Assembly: GCA_963840075.1 (NCBI GenBank)
Contig: CAWIXS010000028.1
Location: 1 to 64,000, forward strand
DNA: 64,000 bases
Direction of reading: 5' to 3'
Source of the DNA: AWTP1-13 sp963840075
GTDB taxonomy: Bacteria; Pseudomonadota; Alphaproteobacteria; Rhizobiales; Hyphomicrobiaceae
Shown: positions 43,000 to 51,884 of the stretch, piece by piece
Position numbering within the stretch: the first letter of the stretch is position 1
Layout of the letters: the number at the start of each line of letters is the position of its first letter
Position numbers and translations under genes: made by a program
Notes under the pieces: model-generated
The model's input: only the letters and a program-made list of their open reading frames with translations
What the model was told of the DNA's origin: nothing
The model's database searches: none

Positions 43000-44115
43000 G
43001 TGAGCACCTCGTGGAACCTCGACGCACTGCACGCCGATCTGTCCCGCGCCGCCCTCGACCCGGAGCATTGGAAGCCGGCGCTGCAGCGGCTCACCGACAG
43101 CGTCGGAGCGGTCGGCACCGTGCTCCTGCCGCCCGTGGCGCAGCGCTTCGCATCGATCAGCACCGAGGCCATCGGCGAAGCCAACGCGCGCTACTTCAAG
43201 GAGACCTGGAATACCCGCGATCTGCGCGACCGCGGACTCGCCCGCATGCTGCAGCGCGGCGTCACCGTCGACCTCGACTTCGCGACCGAGGAGGAGATCG
43301 GCAGGTCGGACTACTACAACGACTTCCTCGGACGCCACGGGCTCAGATGGTTCGCGGGCCTCGCGGCCGCGGCGGGCAGCGATCTGTGGGTGGTCTCGAT
43401 CCAGAGGTCGATCGCCCAGGGCCCCTTCGTCGCCCGCGAGCAGGAGCGGCTCGCCCGGCTGCGCGGGCCGCTCGGCACCGCCGCCACGATGGCGCGGGAG
43501 CTGGGCCTGGCACGCGCCAAGGGCCTCGCGGAGGCCTTCGAGCTCCTGGGCTCGGCGGCTGTGGCGTTGGACTGGCGCGGCGAGGTCATCCTCGCCAACC
43601 CGACCGCCCGCAGGACCCTCACAGGCGAGCTGCGGATCGCCAAGCGGCGGCTCACGGCCAGCGACAACGAGGCCTGCCGCAGCATCTCGGACCTGGTCGA
43701 TCGGGCGACCTCGCCGCTGCTCACACCCGCCCCGAGACCGCCGGTGGCGGTGCCGCGCCCCGGGCGCAGGCCGCTCATCGTCTACGCCGTGCCGGTCCTC
43801 GGCGAGGCTCGCGACATCTTCACGCGCGCCCGCGCGCTCTTGGTCGTGCTCGACCCCGATGCCCGGCCGACGCCGCCCGAGGAGGCGCTGCGCGTGGCGT
43901 TCGCTCTCACCTCCGCCGAGGCGCGTCTGGCGGCGCGTCTCGGCACCGGCGAGAGCCTCGATGAGGCCGCCGGTTCGCTCGGCATCTCCAAGGAGACGGC
44001 GCGCTGCCACTTGAAGGCGATCTTCGACAAGACCGGCGCGCACCGCCAATCCGAGCTGGTGGCGCTGCTGAGCCGGCTGGCAGGCCCGGCAGCACCCCGC
44101 AGCCGCGCGGACTGA
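43000..44115 (+). CDS. LuxR family transcriptional regulator
   Basis: A 371-residue regulator with a C-terminal LuxR HTH. FALTSAEARLAARLGTGESL and EAAGSLGISKETARCHLK, then IFDKTGAHRQSELVALL, match the GerE fold. The upstream part has a PAS-like stretch (LGSAAVALDWRGEVILANPT), typical of the HTH group with unknown-ligand N-terminal domains. The start chosen is GTG 43000, because GGAGG lies 5 nt upstream. An ATG at 42958 sits at the edge of a repeat without a ribosome site and would add 14 repeat-encoded residues. It follows the TRAP gene and may control the neighbouring transport and sulfatase genes. Confidence 0.88.
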   Translation: MSTSWNLDALHADLSRAALDPEHWKPALQRLTDSVGAVGTVLLPPVAQRFASISTEAIGEANARYFKETWNTRDLRDRGLARMLQRGVTVDLDFATEEEIGRSDYYNDFLGRHGLRWFAGLAAAAGSDLWVVSIQRSIAQGPFVAREQERLARLRGPLGTAATMARELGLARAKGLAEAFELLGSAAVALDWRGEVILANPTARRTLTGELRIAKRRLTASDNEACRSISDLVDRATSPLLTPAPRPPVAVPRPGRRPLIVYAVPVLGEARDIFTRARALLVVLDPDARPTPPEEALRVAFALTSAEARLAARLGTGESLDEAAGSLGISKETARCHLKAIFDKTGAHRQSELVALLSRLAGPAAPRSRAD

Positions 44116-44309
44116 GCGCCAGCGATGACGTGCGGCGTGGGGGCATCTAACCCATTTGGGGGATGCGCCCCGCCTCTGTGGTCCATTAGCCTGGACACGC
44201 CCGGTGCGGGAGCCGGCCCCGGCCCTCCATGAGCGTGACCCACTGCGACTGGAGGGTCGGGTCCGATCCAAAGGCTGCGGCACCTGCGACCGCGACACAG
44301 CCGGCGGCG

Positions 44310-45278
44310 TCACTGCGCCGGCGTGAAGCCGGAGGCCTTGACCGCCGGCGCCCACAGCTCCGAATCCGCCTTCTGGATCCTGCCGAGCTCCGCCGCCGTC
44401 GTGCCGGTCGGCAGCAGGCCGACGGCGAGCAGGCGCTCCCTGATCTGCGGCAGCCGGACGCCGGCCGCGAGAGCCGCGCTCAGCTTCTCCACCCTGTCGG
44501 GCGCGAGGCCCGCGGGTGCAAACACGCCGTACCAGCCCGTCCCCAGAATGTCGTAGCCGGCCTCCTTGAAAGTCGGGATGTCCGGCAGGAACGGCGAGCG
44601 CGCCCGATCGGAGGTGGCGAGCACGCGGATGCGCCCCACCCGGTGCTGCTCCAGGAGGTCGGAGGTGGTGGTGACGACGATGGGGAGCTGCCCGGCGATG
44701 AGATCGGTGAGCGCGCCGGCCGAGCCGCGGTAGCCGACATGGCGCAGGTCGAGGCCGGCCGTCCTGGCGAACAGGACGCCGAAGAAGTGCGGCAGCGAGC
44801 CTGCCGCGGGAATGCCGTAGCTGCCCTTGTCGGGGTTGGCCTTCGCCCACGCCACCAGCTCCGCGAGCGACTTGGCCGGCACCTGCGGACCGACGGCGAT
44901 GGCGAAGTCGAAGGCGGCGACCTGGGACAGCGGCTGGAAATCGGCAATCGGATCGTAGCCGAGCGACTTGTAGACGTGCTGATAGATCGACATCGGCGCC
45001 ACCGGCGTGAGCAGCAGCGTCTTGCCGTCGGGCGCCGCGGCCTTCACCGCCCGCACGCCGATGCGGCCCTGGGCCCCCGTCTGGTTCTCGACGATGACGG
45101 GCACGCCGAGGCTGACGCGCAGATGCTCGGCCAGCAGCCGGGCCAGGATATCGCCCGAGCCGCCGGCGGCAAACGGGAACACGATGCGCACCGTGTCGCC
45201 GCTCTGGGCGCGCGCCGGCAGGGCGAGGACGGCGGCGAGGGTCGCGAGCACCAGGGCCCGCGCGAGCTTCCGGATCAT
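44310..45278 (-). CDS. Bug/TctC family substrate-binding protein
   Basis: Periplasmic solute-binding protein of 322 residues. The signal peptide ends at LPARAQSG. Motifs: VRIVFPFAAGGSGDILARLL, VIVENQTGAQGRIG, GKTLLLTPVAPMSIYQH, LPDIPTFKEAGYDI. It lies 11 nt downstream of the sulfatase gene on the same strand, so both are probably cotranscribed. The ligand may be the sulfatase substrate or product (a carboxylate). Only about 33% of its residues appear shared with the other Bug protein, judged by eye. Confidence 0.92.
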   Translation of the reverse strand: MIRKLARALVLATLAAVLALPARAQSGDTVRIVFPFAAGGSGDILARLLAEHLRVSLGVPVIVENQTGAQGRIGVRAVKAAAPDGKTLLLTPVAPMSIYQHVYKSLGYDPIADFQPLSQVAAFDFAIAVGPQVPAKSLAELVAWAKANPDKGSYGIPAAGSLPHFFGVLFARTAGLDLRHVGYRGSAGALTDLIAGQLPIVVTTTSDLLEQHRVGRIRVLATSDRARSPFLPDIPTFKEAGYDILGTGWYGVFAPAGLAPDRVEKLSAALAAGVRLPQIRERLLAVGLLPTGTTAAELGRIQKADSELWAPAVKASGFTPAQ

Positions 45279-45289
45279 GCGTATCCTCC

Positions 45290-46948
45290 CTATTTTGCTT
45301 GTGATTGGTCGTCCCCGAGATACCGGCTCCACTGCTCCTCGGGCACGTCGCTCTCATCCCACACGCCGATCAGGATGCCGCGGCGCGGAGCCTCGCCGCG
45401 CGCCGCCAGCATGGCCTTCTCGGAGCGGGTGGTGCGCTGCGACTGGCGCAGGCTCCACTGGTGCAGCGCTGCGGCCAGGCGGGCGCGTTCATCCGTGTAG
45501 GCTGGATCGGCGCCGAGATCGCGCAATTCGCAGGGGTCGGCCTCGAGGTCGTAGAGCATGGGGCGGAAACCGACGGCGTGCACGTACTTCCAGCGCTTGT
45601 CGGCAATCATGAAGAGGCGCGCATCGCGTGGCGCGACCCCGAGCTTCGCCGCCACGGGCAGCAGCGAGTAGTCGTTCTCGCTCACGGCATAGCGCCGCCA
45701 TTCGGCCGGCACCTGCCCGCGCAGAAACGGCAGCAGCGACCGTCCCTCCAGGCGATGCGACTCGCCGCACCAGTCGGCGCCCAGGACATCGAGGAAAGTG
45801 GGCGCGAGGTCGATGGCCTCGGCCAGCTCGCCGCACACCGACCCGCGGGCGGCGTCCGCCTCGGGCGAAGGGTCGCAGACGACGAGCGGCACGCGCACCG
45901 AGGGCTCGTGGAACAGGTCCTTCTCCCCCAGCCAGTGGTCGCCCAGATAGTCGCCGTGGTCGGAGACCAGAACGATCAGCGTGCTCCGCATAAGGCCGCG
46001 CGCCTCCATGAAGCGCATGAGCAGCCCGAGCTGATCGTCGATCTGCTTGATGAGGCCCATGTAGACCGGGATCACCTCGGCCCGCACCTCGTCGCGGGAG
46101 AAGGCGCGCGCCACCCGGTGCTCCATGAACTCGCGGTAGATCGGGTGCGGGTCGCGCCGCTCCTCCTCGGAGCGCACCGCCGGGGCCACGTGCTCCGGCC
46201 CGTACATGGCGTTGTAAGGGGCGGGCGCGATGTAGGGCCAGTGCGGCTTGATGTAGGAGAGGTGCAGACACCAGGGCCTGTCGCCGGCCTCGGCGATGAA
46301 CTCCATGGCGCGGCGCGTCATGTAGGGCGTCTCGGAGTCCTCCTCCTTCACGCGCGCCGGCTTCCTGGCATGCCGCATGGCCCAGCCGGAGGCGAGGCGG
46401 TTGCCTTCGCCCCCGGCCGCATTGGCCCAGTCGTGCCAGGGATTGTCGCCGCCATAGCCCTTGTCGTTGAGCCAGCGGTTGTAGCGCGGCAGCTGCGGAT
46501 CGTAGCGGCCGTCGGGGCCCGCGGCGTGCAGGCCGTCGTCGCGCTCGTAGGGATCGAAGCCGCATTCCGACACCCTCACCCCGATGATCGAGCCGGGATC
46601 GATGCCGAGCCGCGCCATCCCCTCGCTGTCGGCGCGCATGTGCGTCTTGCCGACGAGCACGGTGTCAACGCCCAGCGGCCGCAGGTAGTCACCCAGCGTC
46701 ATCTCCCCCACCTTCAGCGGCACGCCGTTCCAGCTGGCGCCATGCGAGGAGACATAGCGGCCCGTATAGAAGCTCATGCGCGACGCCCCGCAGACGGGAG
46801 ACTGCACGTAGGCGCGCGTGAACCGCACGCCCCTCTTGGCCAGCGCATCGATGTTGGGCGTGGCGAGATGCGGGTGGCCGTAGCAGGAGAGATAGTCCCA
46901 CCGCAGCTGATCGGCCATGATGAAGAGGATGTTGCGGACTGCACCCAT
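45290..46948 (-). CDS. type I sulfatase family hydrolase
   Basis: A 552-residue alkaline-phosphatase-superfamily hydrolase. The formylglycine motif is C53 in SPVCGASRMSFYTGRY, fitting C-x-[PSA]-x-R plus TGR. Metal ligands are DQ at the N-terminus (IMADQLRWDYLSCYG) and DHG in LVSDHGDYLGDHWLGEKD. The protein lacks a signal peptide, so it acts in the cytoplasm. The family contains choline sulfatase-like, arylsulfatase and phosphonate monoester hydrolase enzymes, and the substrate is not readable. No formylglycine-generating enzyme gene is in the window. It is paired with a Bug protein. Confidence 0.92.
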   Translation of the reverse strand: MGAVRNILFIMADQLRWDYLSCYGHPHLATPNIDALAKRGVRFTRAYVQSPVCGASRMSFYTGRYVSSHGASWNGVPLKVGEMTLGDYLRPLGVDTVLVGKTHMRADSEGMARLGIDPGSIIGVRVSECGFDPYERDDGLHAAGPDGRYDPQLPRYNRWLNDKGYGGDNPWHDWANAAGGEGNRLASGWAMRHARKPARVKEEDSETPYMTRRAMEFIAEAGDRPWCLHLSYIKPHWPYIAPAPYNAMYGPEHVAPAVRSEEERRDPHPIYREFMEHRVARAFSRDEVRAEVIPVYMGLIKQIDDQLGLLMRFMEARGLMRSTLIVLVSDHGDYLGDHWLGEKDLFHEPSVRVPLVVCDPSPEADAARGSVCGELAEAIDLAPTFLDVLGADWCGESHRLEGRSLLPFLRGQVPAEWRRYAVSENDYSLLPVAAKLGVAPRDARLFMIADKRWKYVHAVGFRPMLYDLEADPCELRDLGADPAYTDERARLAAALHQWSLRQSQRTTRSEKAMLAARGEAPRRGILIGVWDESDVPEEQWSRYLGDDQSQAK

Positions 46949-47021
46949 GGCGTCCCCAGAGATCTGTCGTCTGAATTTGAACGCCGCCTGCCTGGCGGAA
47001 TGACTGCGCGCTATCGTACCG

Positions 47022-47052
47022 TGTCATTCCGGCGCTTGTCGCCGGAATCCAT
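47022..47052. repeat. short GTCATTCCGG palindrome
   Basis: GTCATTCCGGCG-CTTGT-CGCCGGAAT, a short relative of the GTCATCCCGG family, between the sulfatase and the small hypothetical gene. Confidence 0.5.
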
Positions 47053-47138
47053 CTCACCGCTTGCACCAACGCGGGGGGGGTCGATGGATACCGGGGACAG
47101 GGCCTTCGCCAGTGCACGCAAGTCCCAGCGGCTGGCGG

Positions 47139-47366
47139 TCACATCGGTGGCGGATAGGCCATCCCGGCCAGCGCGGTCTGCGGCACGCCGCTCGTGCGCT
47201 CCTTCTCGGCCAGCAGTGAGGCCTGGGTCAGCGCCTGCACCAGGCTCGGCGCGACGTGCTCCGCGCAGCGCAGCCGCTCGCGCGTGGCATCGGCGAGCTC
47301 CACGGCATGGCCTGCATCGGCGGCGGCGAAATGGAGCACGCGGGCGATGCTCTTGGTCGTCGTCAT
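47139..47366 (-). CDS. small hypothetical protein
   Basis: An unrecognised 75-residue protein beginning MTTTKSIARVLHFAAADAG. It is predicted to be mostly helical with Ala/Glu-rich segments, and has no membrane segment or metal motif. The ATG at 47366 was chosen because upstream in-frame sequence is repeat-like. It is in the same orientation as the sulfatase and sit genes but has no obvious operon partner. Confidence 0.5.
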   Translation of the reverse strand: MTTTKSIARVLHFAAADAGHAVELADATRERLRCAEHVAPSLVQALTQASLLAEKERTSGVPQTALAGMAYPPPM

Positions 47367-47457
47367 GCTCGCGGGCTCTCCCTCCTTTCGGCAGGCCATA
47401 TAGGTCGACAATTTGGCCAAGTCGAGTGAGCGAGACGGGGAGGCCCGGGCGTAGCGC

Positions 47458-47523
47458 GGATTGGGCGTCAGCCGTAATCCGCCGATCTCGGCGGGAAGGC
47501 GGCTTACGGGCTTCGCCCAATCC
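47458..47523. terminator. hairpin at the end of the sit operon
   Basis: GGATTGGGCG (47458-47467) pairs with CGCCCAATCC (47514-47523), with inner CCGCC/GGCGG pairing. It lies 4 nt past the sitD stop (47527). It is also a palindromic repeat of the GGGCTTCGCCC type seen at 37.4 and 60.5 kb. Confidence 0.55.
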
Positions 47524-47526
47524 GCC

Positions 47527-48378
47527 CTACGCCGCGACACGCCTGCGCCGGACGAGCAGGTCCCACACCATAGCGAGGGCGAAGATCCCCGCCTGGATCA
47601 GCACGATGCACGGCCCCGTCGCACCGTTGATGTGGAAGCTCACCAGCGTGCCGAGCACGCTCGATCCGATCGCGACCGCGGCAGCGATGATGAGCATGCG
47701 GTCGAAACGCCGGGTGAGGAGGTAGGCGGTGGCCCCCGGCGCCACCAGCATCGCCACCACCAGGATCACGCCCACCGCCTTCAGCGAGGCGACGATGGTG
47801 AGCGACAGCAGCACGAGCAGGCCGTAGTGGAGCCACTCCACCCTGAGGCCGACGGCACGCGCGTGCCTCGGGTCGAAGCAGTAGAGCAGGAGGTCGCGCC
47901 GCTTGGCGAGCACCGCCGCCAGCGTGATGCCGGCAACCACCGCCGTCTCGACGAGGTCGCGGGTGGTGACCCCCAGCATGTTGCCGAACAGAACGTGCAG
48001 GAGATGCTGGTCGGTCTCCACCTTGGTGAACAGCACCAGTCCCAGCCCGAACATGCCGGAGAACACGATGCCCATCACCGTATCCTCCTTCACCCGGCTG
48101 TTCTCCTTGAGCCAGCCGGTGGCCACCGCGCAGAAGAGTCCCGCCGCGAACGCCCCGACCGCGAGCGGCAGTCCGAGCACGGAGGCAATCACGATGCCCG
48201 GCAGCACCGCGTGGCTCACCGCATCGCCCATCAGCGACCAGCCCTTGAGCACCAGGTAGCAGGAGAGCACCGCGCACACCGCCCCGGTCAGCACGGCAAT
48301 GAGCAGGGCGCGCTGCATGACGCCGTAGGAGAGCGGCGTCGCAACGAAATCCCAGAGCGCGCCGACAATACCGCTCAT
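47527..48378 (-). CDS. sitD: manganese/iron ABC transporter permease SitD
   Basis: Second membrane subunit of a family-9 metal ABC importer, 283 residues with about eight transmembrane segments. YLVLKGWSLMGDAVSHAVLPG is the permease signature. FSGMFGLGLVLFTK and MLVAPGATAYLLTRRFDRML are typical of Mn/Fe-type permeases. The ATG at 48378 overlaps the sitC stop (ATGA). The gene order binding protein-ATPase-permease-permease is that of sitABCD rather than znuABC. A hairpin follows. Confidence 0.92.
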   Translation of the reverse strand: MSGIVGALWDFVATPLSYGVMQRALLIAVLTGAVCAVLSCYLVLKGWSLMGDAVSHAVLPGIVIASVLGLPLAVGAFAAGLFCAVATGWLKENSRVKEDTVMGIVFSGMFGLGLVLFTKVETDQHLLHVLFGNMLGVTTRDLVETAVVAGITLAAVLAKRRDLLLYCFDPRHARAVGLRVEWLHYGLLVLLSLTIVASLKAVGVILVVAMLVAPGATAYLLTRRFDRMLIIAAAVAIGSSVLGTLVSFHINGATGPCIVLIQAGIFALAMVWDLLVRRRRVAA

Positions 48379-49244
48379 GGCGCGGGCCCCGCGGCGGAGC
48401 GCGCCTTGCGCCGGCCGGCCAGGAGCCCGTGCCGCGGCGCGAAAACAAACGCAGCGAGGAACACCAGCGTCTGCAGCACCACGATCATCCCGCCGGTCGC
48501 CCCGTCGAGGAAGTAGCTGACGTAGGCGCCGGTCGCGCTGGTGGCGACGCCCAGCGCGACGCTGATGGCGAGCAGGCGCCCGAACCGGTCGGTGAGCAGA
48601 TAGGCGGTAGCCCCCGGCGTCACCACCATGGCGATGACGAGGCACGCGCCCACGGTCTGCAGCGCCGCCACGGTGGTCGCGCTGAGCAGCGCGAAGAACA
48701 GCACCTTGAGCGCGGTCGGCCGCAGGCCCACGGCGCGCGCCTGGCTCTCGTCGAAGAACAGCAGCATCAGGTCCTTCCACTTGAGCAGCAGGAGGCCGAG
48801 GGTGACCGCCGAGATGATCACGACCTGCAGGGCGTCCTCGTCGGAGATGCCCAGGATGTTGCCGAGCGCGATCGTCTGGATGCTCACCGGCATGGGCCTG
48901 ATGGAGGCGAGCAGCAGGCCCGCCGCGAAGAAGGCGGTGAACACGATGCCGATCACGGCATCCTCGCGCAGCCTGGTGTGCGTCCGAACCAGCGTCATCC
49001 CCAGCGCGGCGAGTATCCCCGCGAAGAAAGCGCCGGCCGCATACGGAAGCTTGAGGAGATAGGCCGCAGCCACGCCGGGCACGATGGAGTGCCCCAATGC
49101 ATCTCCCATCAGCGACCATCCCTTCAGCATCAGGTAGGCCGACAGGAAGGCGCACGTCCCACCCACCAGCGCTGAGACCCAGATGGCCTTCAGCATGTAG
49201 TCGTACTGGAACGGGACGAGGAGCTCGCTCAATGCTGCGCTCAC
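48375..49244 (-). CDS. sitC: manganese/iron ABC transporter permease SitC
   Basis: First membrane subunit, 289 residues, paralogous to sitD. YLMLKGWSLMGDALGHSIVPG and AVIGIVFTAFFAAGLLL are the shared signatures. MVVTPGATAYLLTDRFGRLL matches the corresponding C-terminal motif. Start is the GTG at 49244, 4 nt after the sitB stop; the first membrane segment follows at AIWVSALVGGTCAF. Overlap with sitD shows translational coupling. Confidence 0.92.
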   Translation of the reverse strand: MSAALSELLVPFQYDYMLKAIWVSALVGGTCAFLSAYLMLKGWSLMGDALGHSIVPGVAAAYLLKLPYAAGAFFAGILAALGMTLVRTHTRLREDAVIGIVFTAFFAAGLLLASIRPMPVSIQTIALGNILGISDEDALQVVIISAVTLGLLLLKWKDLMLLFFDESQARAVGLRPTALKVLFFALLSATTVAALQTVGACLVIAMVVTPGATAYLLTDRFGRLLAISVALGVATSATGAYVSYFLDGATGGMIVVLQTLVFLAAFVFAPRHGLLAGRRKARSAAGPAP

Positions 49245-49248
49245 GGTC

Positions 49249-50178
49249 TTATGGCTCCGGCTTCTCCGACCGCGGCTTGGGCGCGGCATCGGGCCGGCCT
49301 TCCCCGTAGAACACGGCGGGCCGCTCGTCGTCGGTGAGCACGGTGAGCCCGCGTCGGTCGTCGTCCTCGTGCAGCTGTGTGCCCTCGAGCTGGAAGCGGC
49401 GCAGCGTCCCGCCGAATGCCCGCTCCAGGTTGGCCTGGGTGAACACCTCCGCCGTGGGGCCCGCCGCCAGCACCGTGTTCAGCAGCATCACCACCTGGTC
49501 GCAGTAGTCGGGCACGCTGCCCAGATTGTGGGTCGACACCAGCATCAGCCGGCCCTCGCCGCGCAGCTCGCGCATCAGCGCGACGATCGCCTCCTCGGTC
49601 TTGACATCGACGCCGGTGAACGGCTCGTCGAGCAGGATGACTTGGCCTTCCTGCGCCAGCGCGCGGGCGAGGAACACGCGCTTCTTCTGCCCGCCCGACA
49701 GCTCGCCGATCTGGCGGTCGCGGAACGCGGACATGCCCACCCGATCGAGCGCCACGGCCACCTTGCGCTTGTCCTCGGTCGAGGCGATGCGCAGGAACCC
49801 CATGTGGCCGTAGCGGCCCATCATCACCACGTCCTCGACCAGCACCGGGAAGTTCCAGTCCACCTCCTCCGCCTGCGGCACGTAGGCCACGATGTTGCGC
49901 CGCAGTGCGGCATCGACGGGGAGCCCACTGATGAGCACGCGGCCTTTCTGTGGACGCAGGAGCCCCATGATGGTCTTGAACAGGGTGGACTTGCCGCTGC
50001 CGTTGACGCCGACGAGACCGCAGATGGTGCCGGACCCCAGCTCGAAGCTGGTGTCGCGCAGCGCGGCCGCGCCGCCGCTGGCGTAGACCACGGTCACGTC
50101 GTGCACGGAAAGAGAGGCCGTGAGCGCATCGCGCTGGAACTTACCGGCCGAAACGCTGGCAACCCGCTCCAGCATCAC
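49249..50178 (-). CDS. sitB: manganese/iron ABC transporter ATP-binding protein SitB
   Basis: Cytoplasmic ATPase, 309 residues. Walker A is GVNGSGKSTLFKT, the family's Q-loop region YVPQAEEVDWNFPV is intact, the signature is ELSGGQKKRVFLARALA, and Walker B is VILLDEPFTGVD. The C-terminal tail of about 40 residues (TQLHEDDDRRGLTVLTDDE) is polar and acidic and longer than in most relatives. Start ATGATG at 50178 overlaps the sitA stop. Confidence 0.93.
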   Translation of the reverse strand: MMLERVASVSAGKFQRDALTASLSVHDVTVVYASGGAAALRDTSFELGSGTICGLVGVNGSGKSTLFKTIMGLLRPQKGRVLISGLPVDAALRRNIVAYVPQAEEVDWNFPVLVEDVVMMGRYGHMGFLRIASTEDKRKVAVALDRVGMSAFRDRQIGELSGGQKKRVFLARALAQEGQVILLDEPFTGVDVKTEEAIVALMRELRGEGRLMLVSTHNLGSVPDYCDQVVMLLNTVLAAGPTAEVFTQANLERAFGGTLRRFQLEGTQLHEDDDRRGLTVLTDDERPAVFYGEGRPDAAPKPRSEKPEP

Positions 50179-51080
50179 TTGTCGAACCCTTTGGCGATGG
50201 TCTCAACCGTCACCTTGAGGAGGTCGAGGTAGGTCGGCACCGGCCCGCGCGCATCGCTCAGGGAGTCGACGTAGAGCACGCCGCCGTACCTGGCGCCCGT
50301 CTCCTTGGCGACCTGCCGCGCCGGCTTGTCGGAGATCGTGCTCTCCGAGAACACCACGGGGATCTTGCTCTTGCGCACCTCGTCGATCACGCGCCGGATC
50401 TGCTTGGGTGTGCCCACCTCGTCCGCATTGATCGGCCACAGGTAGAGCTCGCGCAGTTTGTAGTCGCGCGCCAGATAGCTGAATGCGCCCTCGCTGGTGA
50501 CGAGCCAGCGCTGCCCCTCGGGAATCGCCGCCAGCCGCTTGCGCAGCGGCTCGTCGAGGGCCTTGATCCTGGCCGCGTAAGCGGCGGCGTTGTTGGCGTA
50601 GGTCTCGGCGTTGGCCGGGTCCCGCTTGGCGAGCGCCTTGCGGATGTTCTCGACGTAGATGACCGCGTTCGACGGCGACATCCAGGCGTGCGGGTTGGGC
50701 TTGCCGCTATAGGGTCCGTCCTTGATGCCGAGTGGCGTGATGCCCTCGGTCACCACCACGCTCGGGACCTCGTTGATGCCCTCGAAGAACCGCTCGAACC
50801 AGCGCTCCAGGTTCATGCCGTTCCACAGCACGAGGTCGGCCGCCTGCGCCTTGACCACATCGAGAGGAGCGGGCTGGTAGTCGTGGATCTCCGCCCCAGG
50901 CCGCGTGATCGACTCCACGATCGCGGCGGAGCCGGCGACGTTCTGGGCGATGTCCGCAATGACGGTGAACGTCGTCACCACCCGCAGCGGCTTCTTCGTC
51001 TGCGCCGATCCGCCGGAGCTCACGGCAACCGTCACCAACGCCAGCATCCCCGCCCAGGCGAGCAACCTCGAGATACGCAT
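50175..51080 (-). CDS. sitA: manganese/iron ABC transporter substrate-binding protein SitA
   Basis: Cluster A-I metal-binding lipoprotein-like or periplasmic protein, 301 residues. A signal sequence ends near SSGGSAQ. Metal ligands are the His in EIHDYQPAP, the His in NPHAWMSP, the Glu in FSESTISD and the Asp in YVDSLSD. The His-rich loop of ZnuA is absent, pointing to Mn(II)/Fe(II) rather than Zn. It is the first gene of the sitABCD operon. The promoter region (51081-51240) is AT-rich. Confidence 0.92.
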   Translation of the reverse strand: MRISRLLAWAGMLALVTVAVSSGGSAQTKKPLRVVTTFTVIADIAQNVAGSAAIVESITRPGAEIHDYQPAPLDVVKAQAADLVLWNGMNLERWFERFFEGINEVPSVVVTEGITPLGIKDGPYSGKPNPHAWMSPSNAVIYVENIRKALAKRDPANAETYANNAAAYAARIKALDEPLRKRLAAIPEGQRWLVTSEGAFSYLARDYKLRELYLWPINADEVGTPKQIRRVIDEVRKSKIPVVFSESTISDKPARQVAKETGARYGGVLYVDSLSDARGPVPTYLDLLKVTVETIAKGFDK

Positions 51081-51460
51081 GCGCTGCCCCTTATCCCGTC
51101 CAAATCCATCATGCTACAGCGGCAACTCTTTAACGATACTCGGAACCATTTGCAACTGGACACGGCGGCACCCTCGATCAGAGTCGAATTTTGCGCTTGA
51201 CAGAGTGACGCTGGTTTGCTATTATGTTGTTATTCTATGGAATTGTGTCTGCATCCACGGCCATCCCAATGTTGTGACTCCGATGGACCGTCCAGGTGTC
51301 ACTCCGGCGCCAGCTTGCACCGGCCTTCGCCAGTGCAGCAAGCCCGGCATGCAGATGCGATGAAGCGTTGGCGACAGAGCACCAGCGGCAGGCAGTCGCC
51401 ATTTCTCGAGTTGGCAGCCCGAAGCGAACCAGCGAGACGGCCGAGCCAAGGGTTGCAGCG
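51081..51460. other. 380-bp intergenic region upstream of sitA
   Basis: AT-rich promoter region. It contains a consensus-like sigma70 promoter pointing rightward at 51197-51225 and, on the same stretch, a CATAG- and ACATAATAG-containing segment (51218-51240) read leftward. No convincing gene. The frames at 51216-51689 lack family resemblance. Confidence 0.5.
51197..51225 (+). promoter_or_regulatory. consensus-like sigma70 promoter
   Basis: TTGACA (51197-51202), a 17-nt spacer and TATTAT (51220-51225). It points away from sitA toward a region with no obvious plus-strand gene, so an unannotated RNA, or chance within an AT-rich promoter patch, are both possible. Confidence 0.4.
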
Positions 51461-51877
51461 TCAGGCGGGGTCGCGCAGCTTACGCTGCACCCGCGCAGCG
51501 AAGCGCTCCACGTTGACGACCACCCGCTGGTGCGTGCCGCCGCCGATCGGCTCGCGCTCATCGCGCGCCTCGACCCGGAAGGAGATCGTGCGGCCCTCGA
51601 CGCCGGCGACCTCGGCGCTGGCGATGACACGCAAGCCTACCGGCGTCGCCGCGAAGTGGCGCACGTCGAGGTGGATGCCGAGGCTCTGATGCCCCGCCGG
51701 CAGCAGATGCTCGACCGCCGCCAGCGCGGCCGCCTCGATCAGGTTGATCAGGACCGGCGTCGCCAGCACCGCAACGCGCCCCGAGCCGACCCGCGGCGCC
51801 GTGTGCTCCGGCCCCACGACGAGCTCGGCCGTGCCACTGAGGCCGGGGCGTATGGAGGCGAGGTCCAATGCAGGCAT
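51461..51877 (-). CDS. hot-dog thioesterase family protein (FlK-like)
   Basis: A 138-residue hot-dog-fold protein. VLATPVLINLIEAAALAAVEHLL (Thr and Glu) and SLGIHLDVRHFAATPVGL (His) give the Thr/Glu/His pattern of fluoroacetyl-CoA thioesterase FlK and related proteins. IGGGTHQRVVVNVERF is the family's C-terminal motif. These enzymes hydrolyse acyl-CoA thioesters; actual substrate unknown. It lies 7 nt downstream of ppk2 on the same strand, probably cotranscribed. Confidence 0.87.
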   Translation of the reverse strand: MPALDLASIRPGLSGTAELVVGPEHTAPRVGSGRVAVLATPVLINLIEAAALAAVEHLLPAGHQSLGIHLDVRHFAATPVGLRVIASAEVAGVEGRTISFRVEARDEREPIGGGTHQRVVVNVERFAARVQRKLRDPA

Positions 51878-51884
51878 GCCGTTG

